DNA from: Paenibacillus mesophilus
GTDB taxonomy: Bacteria > Bacillota > Bacilli > Paenibacillales > NBRC-103111
Assembly: GCF_005938385.1 (NCBI RefSeq)
Contig: NZ_VCRA01000029.1
Coordinates: 1-64,000, forward strand
DNA: 64,000 nucleotides
Direction of reading: 5' to 3'
Within the stretch, counting starts at the first letter, position 1; the number at the start of each line of letters is the position of its first letter. This document shows, piece after piece, positions 50,369 to 58,963 of this stretch. The notes under the pieces are model-generated. The model was not told the DNA's origin. It was given only the letters and a program-made list of their open reading frames with translations, and did not search any database. The translations under genes and the position numbers were made by a program.

Positions 50369-51634
50369 ATGACTGTTCTGCAGCGCATCAAGCCGACCGC
50401 CCGGCAGCTCGCCTTTCAGGAATGGGAGTTCGGATTGTTTTTGCATTTCGGGCTTCGCACGTTTTATGAAGGATACGTCGATTTCGATAAACGCCCGATG
50501 TCGCCTTCCGCATTCCATCCGGTAGGGCTGGACTGCGAGCAATGGATTCGGACCGCCAAGGAAGCGGGAATGAATTATGCGGTGCTGACCGCCAAGCACC
50601 ATGACGGATTTTCCAATTGGCCGACGAAATATTCGACGTTTTCCGTCTCCGCGTCCCCTTGGAAGGACGGCAAAGGCGACGTAGTGAAAGAGTTTGTGGA
50701 GGCGTGCCGCAAGTACGGGGTCAAGCCGGGAATTTACTATTCGCCTTACGACGGCTCCGCCGATTTTTACAACCAGGATGCCAAGGCGTATGACGACTAT
50801 TTCGTAGGTCAAATTACCGAGCTGCTGACCGGATATGGGGACATTGACGTGTTATGGTTTGACGGGTGCGGCTCCGAGAGCCACCAGTACGACTGGCCGC
50901 GTATTATCGGGGAAATTCGCCGGCTGCAGCCGAACCTATTGATTTTCAATATGGGCGATCCCGATTTCCGCTGGATCGGCAACGAAGACGGCATCGCGCC
51001 GATTCCGTGCTGGAACGTGGTCGACTCGACCGATTTCTCGATTATGACCGACGACAAGGAGAAGCTGAAGGAACGGCTTTGGCTTCCCGCCGAATGTGAC
51101 GTACAGCTGCGCTCCAACTGGTTTTACAGCGACAACGACGCGCATACGCTCAAAAGCTTGGAGGAGCTGATAGGGCTGTATGCGCTCTCGGTCGGCCGCG
51201 GGGCCAACCTGCTGCTGAATATCGGACCGGACCGCGACGGGCGGCTTCCGGATATCGATGCGGAGCGGCTGCTCGAATTCGGCGCGGAAATACGCCGGCG
51301 TTACGGCCGGCCGCTGGCGACGATTGCCGATTTCGAATTGCGTGACGGCAAGTGGGTGTGTGACACGAAAGAAGCGCAATTGATCGACCACGTCGTGCTC
51401 GGCGAGGACTTGACGGAAGGCGAAAGCGTCAAGCGTTTCGCCATCTCGATCATAACCGCCAAATCCCGCCGTCCGTTCCGGGTATACGAAGGCCGCAACA
51501 TCGGGCACAAGGCGATCGTCCGGCTGCCGGCGGTCAAAGTGCGGGGAGTCGTTCTCGACATTTTGGAGAGCGACGGCGAGCCCGTGATCCGGAGCTTGTC
51601 GCTTCATTATACGGGTGAGTCGGGAGCGAAATAG
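50369..51634 (+). CDS. GH29 family alpha-L-fucosidase
   Basis: A 421-residue enzyme. The barrel begins FGLFLHFGLRTF (His26), AKHHDGFSNW (His77, His78), and VLWFDGCGSE with Asp165 as the expected nucleophile. The C-terminal VGRGANLLLNIGPDRDGRLP is another GH29 hallmark. Retaining mechanism; the length suggests the narrower-specificity GH29-B type. No signal peptide. AAGGAGGGG precedes the ATG at 50369. With GH95 it forms a two-gene fucose-release operon for imported oligosaccharides. Confidence 0.94.
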   Translation: MTVLQRIKPTARQLAFQEWEFGLFLHFGLRTFYEGYVDFDKRPMSPSAFHPVGLDCEQWIRTAKEAGMNYAVLTAKHHDGFSNWPTKYSTFSVSASPWKDGKGDVVKEFVEACRKYGVKPGIYYSPYDGSADFYNQDAKAYDDYFVGQITELLTGYGDIDVLWFDGCGSESHQYDWPRIIGEIRRLQPNLLIFNMGDPDFRWIGNEDGIAPIPCWNVVDSTDFSIMTDDKEKLKERLWLPAECDVQLRSNWFYSDNDAHTLKSLEELIGLYALSVGRGANLLLNIGPDRDGRLPDIDAERLLEFGAEIRRRYGRPLATIADFELRDGKWVCDTKEAQLIDHVVLGEDLTEGESVKRFAISIITAKSRRPFRVYEGRNIGHKAIVRLPAVKVRGVVLDILESDGEPVIRSLSLHYTGESGAK

Positions 51635-51666
51635 GATGGGTGTGGCAAGCGACGAATAAGAGTTGC

Positions 51667-51703
51667 AAAAACCGATCTGCGAATGACCGCAGATCGGTTT
51701 TTT
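51667..51703. terminator. Bidirectional terminator
   Basis: A perfect 14-bp stem AAAAACCGATCTGC / GCAGATCGGTTTTT with an 8-base loop, between the convergent GH29 and AraC genes. Confidence 0.93.
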
Positions 51704-51707
51704 GCCG

Positions 51708-52592
51708 TTATTCGGCATCCGGCTGCCGCCCGCTCATTTTTTTCCGGTATGCCGAGGGGGAGACGCCTTTCAAATGATTGAACACGCGCGAGAAGCTGGC
51801 AAACGAACGGAAGCCGACTTCCAGCGCGATGTCCGTAATCGCCATATCGCTGGACTTGAGCAGGCTGCACGCCTGACGGATTCTCAGCTCGTGGATGAAG
51901 TCGATGAAGCTCGTCCCGAGATGACGCTTCAGCAGCTTGCTCAAATTCGGCACGCTGAAATGAAACCGGTTCGCGAGGTCGGCGAGCGTCAACGATTCCT
52001 GGTAGCGCTGATGAATATAATGAACGATTTCCCAAATCGTGGAGCTATCCGGTTCCCGCCTCGATGCCGCATATAACGATCGCTCCTGCTGATTGCGGAC
52101 CCGGTCGAACCGGGCTAGCGCCTCGAACAGCATGGACGTCAATATAAGCTGCCTCCATTGCTCGTCCCGGCTATATTCCAACTGCATCCGATCGAACAGG
52201 GACAGCATCTCCCGGTATTGCTCGGGACTGACCTGGACAAAAGGGGCCGGCTCCGCTTCATCTTCGTGCAGCAAGCCGTGTCCGAGCTCGCGGTCCGGTG
52301 CGTTCAGCAGCAGCCCCATGTCGAAATTGCATACGTAAAGCAGCAGCTGGCAGCCCGGGTCCGCATGAATTTCGTGAATCTGATAGGGGAGCAGGAACGT
52401 CATCGTTCCCGGTTCCAGCGTATGCGACACTCCGTTGACGATCTCGGTTCCGCGTCCTTCGACGACGAGACAGAGCTCCAGAAAGTCATGCCGGTGAGGC
52501 GGCACGTTGTTGTTCACTTTCTTGATGATATAAAATGGGAAGCTGTTTTTGTTCGGATAATCCGTAAGCACCGGCGGAATGACGGACGGCAT
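51708..52592 (-). CDS. AraC-family regulator with cupin sensor domain
   Basis: A 294-residue regulator. The cupin half has VPPHRHDFLELCLVVEGRG and PGTMTFLLPYQIHEI. The AraC half (about residues 190-290) has LTLADLANRFHFSVPNLSKLLK and ITDIALEVGFRSFASFSRVF. The ATG at 52592 has AGAGGGGGG 5 bases upstream and is preferred over 52619. It diverges from the tandem binding proteins. A 54-bp motif in their promoter recurs before the RraA-like operon, so this protein may activate both. Confidence 0.92.
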   Translation of the reverse strand: MPSVIPPVLTDYPNKNSFPFYIIKKVNNNVPPHRHDFLELCLVVEGRGTEIVNGVSHTLEPGTMTFLLPYQIHEIHADPGCQLLLYVCNFDMGLLLNAPDRELGHGLLHEDEAEPAPFVQVSPEQYREMLSLFDRMQLEYSRDEQWRQLILTSMLFEALARFDRVRNQQERSLYAASRREPDSSTIWEIVHYIHQRYQESLTLADLANRFHFSVPNLSKLLKRHLGTSFIDFIHELRIRQACSLLKSSDMAITDIALEVGFRSFASFSRVFNHLKGVSPSAYRKKMSGRQPDAE

Positions 52593-52646
52593 GACGGCCC
52601 CCCTCTGATTTTTACTCATTATATCGAAAATATTGAGAACAATCGA

Positions 52647-52700
52647 GAAAATATGGGACGTATTGAAAGAAGCGCGCGGCTATCATAAAGATAGCTCCAA
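52647..52700 (+). promoter_or_regulatory. 54-bp promoter motif, copy 1
   Basis: GAAAATATGGGACG (52647-52660), then 17 bases, then GGCTATCATAAAGATAGC (52678-52695). Copy 2 lies at 58098-58151 with identical spacing. TATCAT (52681-52686) could be the -10; there is no good -35, as expected for an activator-dependent promoter. Confidence 0.7.
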
Positions 52701-52709
52701 TACGAAGCG

Positions 52710-52724
52710 GGTAAGCGCTTTAGT
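52710..52724 (-). promoter_or_regulatory. cre-like catabolite element
   Basis: ACTAAAGCGCTTACC on the minus strand matches the CcpA consensus WTGWAARCGYWWWCW at 12 of 15 positions, just downstream of the shared promoter motif. Confidence 0.45.
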
Positions 52725-52864
52725 AAATGCCGGCTTTGCCAAAGCGGCCCGCATGAGTGGAGCGTGCAGCAACTTGGGTTGCGCTGACGACCTGCTACAG
52801 AAAGCGGTAGGTACGCTGCAACAGCACTTGTTTGGACCATCAATCTATAAACGGGGGATTTCCA

Positions 52865-54178
52865 GTGAACAAACGTTCCATCCTATTTTTCATGCTCAGC
52901 CTGATGGTGACCGCTTCAGCAGGATGCGGCAAAACCGGCAATAGTACCGCCGGGGACGGGAAGCCAGCCGCAACCAAAGCAAACGATAAGACGGTGGAGC
53001 TCGTCTTTTCCGGCATTCCCCTAACCGAAGAGGAATTCCAGGAGCAATTCGGCAAACCGATTCATGACAAGTTCCCGAACATTACTACGAAATTTATCGT
53101 GCCGGGTAAAGGCACGGAATTGAAAGATCTGGTTAGCGCGGGAACGACCCTTGACGTCTATATGACTGCCGCAGTTAATTTGCCGATGTTTCTGGATATG
53201 AAGCTTGGTCAAAATTTGAACGAATGGATTAAAAAATACAACTACGATCTGGGCCGGATCGAACCGAATGCGGTTCAGGTGATGAAAGATATGACAACGG
53301 ATCAGATGGTTTTCGGAATTCCTTACCAAAATGCCTCGTTGGGTTACGTCCTTTATTACAACAAGGATATATTCGATAAATTCGGAATCCCTTATCCGAA
53401 AGACGGCATGACTTGGGACGATACGTACGAATTGGCCAAGAGACTCACTCGGGTTGAGGGCAGTGTGCAATACAGGGGACTTACCGCCAACTGGTCGAAC
53501 ATATTCGTCATCAATAATCAGCTCAGCTTGCCGGGATTGGATTCTAAGGATAAGGCCGTCATCAACACGGACAACTGGAAAATGGTTTTTAATAATGTAA
53601 AGCGGTTTTATGATATTCCGGGCAATCAGATCAATAAGGACAATATTGCAGATAAGATCCAGGAAACCGATTTCATAACAGGAACCGTGGCCATGACGGT
53701 GGGCGGGGGGGCTGCTGCCGTTGCGGATAAAAGTACGATCAATTATGATTACGTGTCGCTCCCCACTTATAAAGAAGCGCCCGGAATGGGAACGAAGTCG
53801 TCCGGAAGATATTTATTGCCTACCAGCACGAGCAAGTATAAAGATGAAGTGTTTCAAACGATTATGTACTTGACTTCCGACGAATACCAAATGAAGGCTT
53901 CCAAAGATGGACGGGCAACCGCATTGCAAAATAAAGACATACAGAAAGCTTACATGCAAAACAATCCGAAATTAAAGGATAAAAACAATTTTGCATACTT
54001 CTATAATAAACCGTCTGCCTCTCCCAAGATGAATCCGGAGCTGTTGAGCATCAATATATACAATTTTCCGGCAGTGGAATTGTCAAATGTTATGTTAGGC
54101 CAAGTCGATGTGGCAACCGCCTTGCGAACGGCTGAAGAAAAGCTGGACAAAGCCGTTGCGGCCAAAAAAAGTCAATAA
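52865..54178 (+). CDS. extracellular solute-binding lipoprotein (tandem copy 1)
   Basis: A 437-residue lipoprotein; SAGC places the lipidated Cys at 21, followed by a Gly/Thr/Lys-rich linker. Family-1 fold with YNKDIFDKFGIPYPKDGMTW. The start is GTG with GGGGGA 6 bases upstream. It is very similar along its whole length to the next gene, for example both have SRYLLPTSTSKYKDEVF-like and AYMQN.PKLKDKNNFAYFYN segments, so the two arose by tandem duplication. No permease is nearby. The upstream region carries the shared promoter motif and a cre-like site. Confidence 0.92.
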   Translation: MNKRSILFFMLSLMVTASAGCGKTGNSTAGDGKPAATKANDKTVELVFSGIPLTEEEFQEQFGKPIHDKFPNITTKFIVPGKGTELKDLVSAGTTLDVYMTAAVNLPMFLDMKLGQNLNEWIKKYNYDLGRIEPNAVQVMKDMTTDQMVFGIPYQNASLGYVLYYNKDIFDKFGIPYPKDGMTWDDTYELAKRLTRVEGSVQYRGLTANWSNIFVINNQLSLPGLDSKDKAVINTDNWKMVFNNVKRFYDIPGNQINKDNIADKIQETDFITGTVAMTVGGGAAAVADKSTINYDYVSLPTYKEAPGMGTKSSGRYLLPTSTSKYKDEVFQTIMYLTSDEYQMKASKDGRATALQNKDIQKAYMQNNPKLKDKNNFAYFYNKPSASPKMNPELLSINIYNFPAVELSNVMLGQVDVATALRTAEEKLDKAVAAKKSQ

Positions 54179-54228
54179 ATTCGGTTTCTCGCGATCTCGA
54201 ATCCAAAGCACAGTATGGGGGCTATTCT

Positions 54229-55554
54229 ATGAAAAAAGGTTTCTTACTGATTTCCGCGTTCGTCCTGATTGCGGCTTCTTCAGCAGGGTGCGGCAAAAGC
54301 GGCAATAACGGCAATAGTACCGCTGGGGACGGAAAGCCGACCGCAGCCAAAGCAACCGATAAGCCGGTCGAGTTGGTCTTTACCGGTCTTCCCATAACGG
54401 AGGAAGAGTTTCAGGCACAGTTCGGCAGACCTATACAGGAGAAGTACCCCCATATTACAGCGAAATATATTCAACCGGGCAAAGGCACGGAATTGAAGGA
54501 TTTGGTCAATGCCGGAACGATTCCCGATGTGTATATGACCGCTACGGTGAATTTGCCGATATTTCTCGGTTTCAAGCTCGGCTACGATCTGAACGAATTT
54601 ATTAAAAAAAATAGTTTGGATATGACTCGGTTCGAACCGAATTCGCTCCAGGTCATGAAAGATATGACGGCGGAACAAATGATTTTCGGATTGCCTTATC
54701 AGTCCGGGGGATACGTGCTTTATTACAATAAAGATGTTTTCGATAAATTCGGAGTCCCTTACCCGAAAGACGGCATGACATGGGATGACACGTACGAATT
54801 GGCCAAAAAGCTCACGAGAGTGGAGGGCGGTACGACATACAGGGGATTTACCGCCAATTGGTCGAACATCTTCTTGACGAACAACCAGTTGGGGTTGGCG
54901 GGCTTGGATTCCAAAACGGATAAGGCGGCTATCAACACGGACGATTGGAAGATGGTTTTTAATCATGTCAAACGATTTTTCGATATTCCGGGGAACGAGC
55001 GAACGAAGGATAATGTACCGAACGGCAATCAGGAAAGCGATTTCCTGACGGGAGCCGTGGCCATGACGGCGACGGGTATCGGACTCATGACCCAAGCCGC
55101 GGATAAGGGCAATCTCAATTTCGATTACGTGGCGCTCCCTACTTACAAAGAAGCGCCGGGAGTTGGAACCAAGACGGGCGGAAGGTACTTATTGCCCACG
55201 AGTACGAGCAAATATAAAGATGAAGTGTTTCGGGCCATTTCCTATTTGACCACGGACGAATATCAAATGAGAGCCTCCAAGGAAGGGAGGGCGACAGCAT
55301 TAACCAATAAAGATATACAGAAAGCTTACATGCAAAATCATCCGAAATTAAAGGATAAAAACAATTTCGCGTACTTCTATAACAAAGTGGCCCCCACGCC
55401 GCCGACGAATCCGAGCCTTGTGGAAATTAACACCTATAATATCGCCGCTGCAGAATTGACTAAGGTTTTAATAGGCGAAACCGATGTATCGACTGCATTG
55501 CGAGTATCTGAAGAAAAAATCAATCAGGCCGTAGCGGCCAAAAAAAGTCAATAA
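54229..55554 (+). CDS. extracellular solute-binding lipoprotein (tandem copy 2)
   Basis: A 441-residue lipoprotein, lipidated Cys at 21 (SAGC). Paralogue of the preceding gene with YNKDVFDKFGVPYPKDGMTW. It starts 50 bases after copy 1, with ATGGGGG-type binding site upstream, so the two are probably one transcript. Differences are scattered through the ligand-binding lobes, so the pair may bind different oligomers. A 99-bp palindrome begins directly after its stop codon. Confidence 0.92.
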   Translation: MKKGFLLISAFVLIAASSAGCGKSGNNGNSTAGDGKPTAAKATDKPVELVFTGLPITEEEFQAQFGRPIQEKYPHITAKYIQPGKGTELKDLVNAGTIPDVYMTATVNLPIFLGFKLGYDLNEFIKKNSLDMTRFEPNSLQVMKDMTAEQMIFGLPYQSGGYVLYYNKDVFDKFGVPYPKDGMTWDDTYELAKKLTRVEGGTTYRGFTANWSNIFLTNNQLGLAGLDSKTDKAAINTDDWKMVFNHVKRFFDIPGNERTKDNVPNGNQESDFLTGAVAMTATGIGLMTQAADKGNLNFDYVALPTYKEAPGVGTKTGGRYLLPTSTSKYKDEVFRAISYLTTDEYQMRASKEGRATALTNKDIQKAYMQNHPKLKDKNNFAYFYNKVAPTPPTNPSLVEINTYNIAAAELTKVLIGETDVSTALRVSEEKINQAVAAKKSQ

Positions 55555-55653
55555 GGCGCGATCAAAAAAATAATAGACCAATTTGATTGCCCAATGTAGT
55601 GTAGTGACGCGAAATTTCGTTCAAATTGGATCAGCCATTTTTTTGATCGCGCC
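55555..55653. repeat. 99-bp long inverted repeat (possible MITE)
   Basis: GGCGCGATCAAAAAAAT (55555-55571) is repeated inverted as ATTTTTTTGATCGCGCC (55637-55653), a perfect 17-bp pairing. Further pairing CCAATTTGA / TCAAATTGG lies inside. TAA flanks both ends (55552-55554, 55654-55656), the left copy being the stop codon. It could be a small mobile element with a 3-bp duplication or simply a transcript-end hairpin. Confidence 0.55.
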
Positions 55654-55696
55654 TAATTACGGTTCGATCGTTTTTAAGACGGGAGGAATGATTGTG

Positions 55697-58075
55697 ATGA
55701 ACAAACAACCCGATAATGAAAAACTAGACGAAACGTACGGAGAGGCGAGCCCGGGTGCCAAGCTAAGCCGAAGAGAATTGTTGACTTCACTCAGTATGGC
55801 CGGCGTAGCCTTAGCTTCGGGAGGATTGATCCATTCCGTTAACGCGGAAGCTTCGGTTGCGAACCATGTCTACGGACCGGCCGGAACAGCCGGGGATTGG
55901 GAACAGGTTGAATTATTGTCCAAAAGAATAACGTGGATAAGCGTGGATGAATTTGAAAGCTGCGCAACAAAAGACGGGAACGGCGTCATAACCGACTGGA
56001 CGCCGGCTTTTAATCAGGCGCTCAATTCCGTACCCGGCGCGAAAGTCGTTTGCAGCAGAAGAAGCTACAAAATAACGGGTCAAATCATCATGCCGCAAGA
56101 TACCGCCATTGTAGGGACGAAAAGAGGGTTTACCCAGGGACCGGCAACCGCGACGACAAACGGACCTAATCGGATGTACGTGGAACACGATACCAAATTT
56201 TTGATTTATCCGGCGGATATGACCGCACCTACTTTTGTCATGGAACGAAACAGCACGATCGAAGGGGTCGAAATGTTTTATCCCGAACAAAGCGTGTTCT
56301 CTACCTCCTTGAGTGAAATTATTCGTTTTCCGCTTACGATCGACGCGAAAGGAGGATGCAATCTTGTCAATGTGAACTTTTTCGGCGCCTATCACTTCTT
56401 CAAAGGCACGGGCGAGCGGATATGCATCGACAATTTGTTCGGATACAGCTTCGGCACCGCTATTCAGCTTTATAAAGGCGGGGACGTCGCCTATTTGAAC
56501 AATATTCATTTGAATCCGAATGTGGTCAGACCTCCTGAAGCGCTGCTCTGGCTGGGTACCGGAAACCCCGACAGCATCGGCATTTATATAGAAGAATATG
56601 ACGGCGTGAACATTTCCAATTATCACACGATCTTTTACAGAACTTCCGTGAAGGTCAAATTGAACCAGGGCGGAGCCAGATCCATTACGGTCAACGATTT
56701 TTGGCTGGACATCACGGGGGTGGCGTTCGATATCGAGGCCAACACCGGGGCAGGCGTAAGAATCAATAACGGCATCGTCTACACCGGATATTCGAACGAC
56801 CCGGCCTATGGCGGCTTGCTGAGACTGAACAATCCCGTCAAAACGATTATTACGCCTTGTCTTGTAAACAATGTGGCGGTTCTCACGGTTAATCTGGCCA
56901 GGCATCCGTCGCTAACGCGGCCCGATTATGGGATTACGTTCGTAAGCAATGCGAACAATAAGCTCCTTTTGTCCAATTTGGATATGTTCGGGGTTACCAA
57001 AGGATTAATGAGCGTAGCCGGTTTCAACCAGGTAGACGGGAAAATTTTCTCCGGCGCTTCCAACTTCAATAAATCGGTTCCGCATCCGAGAAAAAATATG
57101 CTGAAAAACAGCTATAATTTCGTAAAAGGGACAAGTTCCGACGGCGTCCCTCTGTACTGGAGCAAAGACGGGGGAAGCATGACGGTCGAGTATTTGCCGA
57201 ACGGGAATGTGAAATATACAACCGTAGATTCCTTTCCCAGAAGTAAAGGAATCGTGCAAAGCAGCGTATTGACCGAATCGGGCAGTTATCGGGTTGTAGT
57301 AAAGGCCGCGAACCCGAATCCCCGCGCCGGATTGCTTGTAAGGAAATGGAACGCCGGACATACGAATGCCGTGGAGTACACCCCTGTTTTCGATCAAGAT
57401 GGCGTCTCCAAACTGGACTTGACCGGCATTGTGCCGAATGAAAGTATCGATGTTTTGATCCATCCGGGAACAACGACGGGAGATGCGATCGAAGTCGAAT
57501 ACGCTTTGCTGGTAAAGGGGACGGCTTGGTACGATTACAGGCCTGTTCCGTCGGGGCTGCCGCCACAGCAGGAATTTACGCTGCAGGGCGACGCCGCTCC
57601 CGCATTCGCCCCCCATTACGTCGGCGAACAATATATCGATACGGCGAATAAAACCGTCTATACGGCAAAGAGTACCGCTTCCAGCGCGGATTGGACACGA
57701 GTGGGAGGCAGCTCGGGATTGAATGCCGTGTTGACCCCTACGGACGGATTGAATGATACGTACGGAGCCGCGCTTACGATCGGACCGGCGGCGGGCTTTT
57801 CCAGCGTCGAATTGGCCAAAGTCAAAATCACATGGGACGGCGCGTTCGGAATCAATGAGACCGATACGGTCAAAATCCGCTGCGACTATAGCGACTCAAC
57901 GAATGCTTTTGTGGAAAAATCGGCGACGGTTGCAGGTTCATTATGGATAACGGATGACGACATCGCGACGTTAATTCGCAATGGCGCGGCAATCGTCTCC
58001 ATATCGGTTTACGCCAAATCTTCATTGCCAAGCAGCGTAGCGAAGACGGTGCAGCTAATCGGGTATTCCAGATAG
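55697..58075 (+). CDS. Tat-exported beta-helix protein (pectate lyase 3-like)
   Basis: A 792-residue protein. LSRRELL (residues 23-29) with a following hydrophobic Ala/Gly stretch is a twin-arginine signal. The beta-helix region starts near residue 105 with DGNGVITDWTPAFNQALNSVPG and continues as irregular parallel-helix coils with Asn-rich turns to about 490. The C-terminal 250 residues (from about PHPRKNMLKNSYNF) look like carbohydrate-binding-type beta sandwiches. No catalytic residues can be named. The ATG at 55697 has GGGAGGA 9 bases upstream. It is downstream of the two solute-binding proteins, mirroring the 24963-28861 pair. Confidence 0.75.
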   Translation: MNKQPDNEKLDETYGEASPGAKLSRRELLTSLSMAGVALASGGLIHSVNAEASVANHVYGPAGTAGDWEQVELLSKRITWISVDEFESCATKDGNGVITDWTPAFNQALNSVPGAKVVCSRRSYKITGQIIMPQDTAIVGTKRGFTQGPATATTNGPNRMYVEHDTKFLIYPADMTAPTFVMERNSTIEGVEMFYPEQSVFSTSLSEIIRFPLTIDAKGGCNLVNVNFFGAYHFFKGTGERICIDNLFGYSFGTAIQLYKGGDVAYLNNIHLNPNVVRPPEALLWLGTGNPDSIGIYIEEYDGVNISNYHTIFYRTSVKVKLNQGGARSITVNDFWLDITGVAFDIEANTGAGVRINNGIVYTGYSNDPAYGGLLRLNNPVKTIITPCLVNNVAVLTVNLARHPSLTRPDYGITFVSNANNKLLLSNLDMFGVTKGLMSVAGFNQVDGKIFSGASNFNKSVPHPRKNMLKNSYNFVKGTSSDGVPLYWSKDGGSMTVEYLPNGNVKYTTVDSFPRSKGIVQSSVLTESGSYRVVVKAANPNPRAGLLVRKWNAGHTNAVEYTPVFDQDGVSKLDLTGIVPNESIDVLIHPGTTTGDAIEVEYALLVKGTAWYDYRPVPSGLPPQQEFTLQGDAAPAFAPHYVGEQYIDTANKTVYTAKSTASSADWTRVGGSSGLNAVLTPTDGLNDTYGAALTIGPAAGFSSVELAKVKITWDGAFGINETDTVKIRCDYSDSTNAFVEKSATVAGSLWITDDDIATLIRNGAAIVSISVYAKSSLPSSVAKTVQLIGYSR

Positions 58076-58097
58076 GGAAGAAACTTAGTTGAACGGT

Positions 58098-58151
58098 GAA
58101 AATATGGGACGCTTTGTAATCGGAACGGGGCTATGATCAAGATAGCGCCAA
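58098..58151 (+). promoter_or_regulatory. 54-bp promoter motif, copy 2
   Basis: GAAAATATGGGACG (58098-58111), 17 bases, GGCTATGATCAAGATAGC (58129-58146). Same order and spacing as 52647-52700. TATGAT (58132-58137) is a good -10, placing the start of transcription close to the RraA-like gene. Confidence 0.7.
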
Positions 58152-58172
58152 GCCAAGCGAGGGTGATTGGAA

Positions 58173-58925
58173 ATGAGCGAACAACGTTTAAGCTGCAGCG
58201 AATTGTTGAAATTGAAAAGGTGGAATACGCCGACCGTTTATAACGGCTGGGAAGCTATCACGAATCAAGACATTACGAAAGGGTTCAATACGGAGGAAAC
58301 GCGGGACTTTATGCCGCAAATGGGGCCGATGATCGGCTATGCCGTAACGGTGCAGATCGAGCCTGGTAATCCGGCTCATCCGCGAAACAATCCGAATGCG
58401 TGGAGCGAATACCGGCAATATGTGGCCGGACTCCCCGGTCCCAAAATCGTAGTCGTTCAAGATTTGGATGCTCCCCGGGTTGTCGGTGCGTTCTGGGGCG
58501 AAGTGAACAGCAATATTCACCGCGCGTTAGGATGCGTCGGCACGATTACCGACGGGGCGATCCGCGATCTGGACGAAATGACTAACGCCGGCTTCAAGGC
58601 GTTGGCCCGCAGAATGTGCGTCGGTCATGCTTACAGTACGCCGGTCCGTTGGGGATGCGAAGTCGAAGTGTTCGGCTGTACGGTCAGACCGGGCCAGCTC
58701 ATTCATGCCGACAAGCACGGGTTCATGGTCATTCCGCACGAAGACGAGCGTCGGCTGTTGGATGCCGCCCGCTTCATGGACGACAATGAATGCGATACGC
58801 TCATTCCCGCGGCCAGAAGCTCCTCGGGCAAGCCGATGCAGGAGCTTCTTCGGGAAATCGATGCTGCGGGCAAACAATTCGGTATTCACGCGAAGCGGAC
58901 TTTCGGCAATTCGGGAGAATGGTAA
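58173..58925 (+). CDS. RraA-like / HMG-aldolase family protein
   Basis: A 250-residue protein of the RraA/4-hydroxy-4-methyl-2-oxoglutarate aldolase fold. Conserved pieces: VVVQDLDAPRVVGAFWGEV, GCVGTITDGAIRDLDEM (substrate Arg/Asp), and FGCTVRPGQLIHADKHGFMVIP (Asp-His region). Family members cleave or decarboxylate 2-oxo acids with a divalent metal; in operons with DHDPS-type lyases they often belong to sugar-acid breakdown. GAGGGTGA lies 8 bases before the ATG at 58173. First gene of an operon with the lyase and sialidase-like genes. Confidence 0.88.
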   Translation: MSEQRLSCSELLKLKRWNTPTVYNGWEAITNQDITKGFNTEETRDFMPQMGPMIGYAVTVQIEPGNPAHPRNNPNAWSEYRQYVAGLPGPKIVVVQDLDAPRVVGAFWGEVNSNIHRALGCVGTITDGAIRDLDEMTNAGFKALARRMCVGHAYSTPVRWGCEVEVFGCTVRPGQLIHADKHGFMVIPHEDERRLLDAARFMDDNECDTLIPAARSSSGKPMQELLREIDAAGKQFGIHAKRTFGNSGEW

Positions 58926-58963
58926 GAACACTATAGAGAGAATCGGATAGGATTGGTGAAAGC

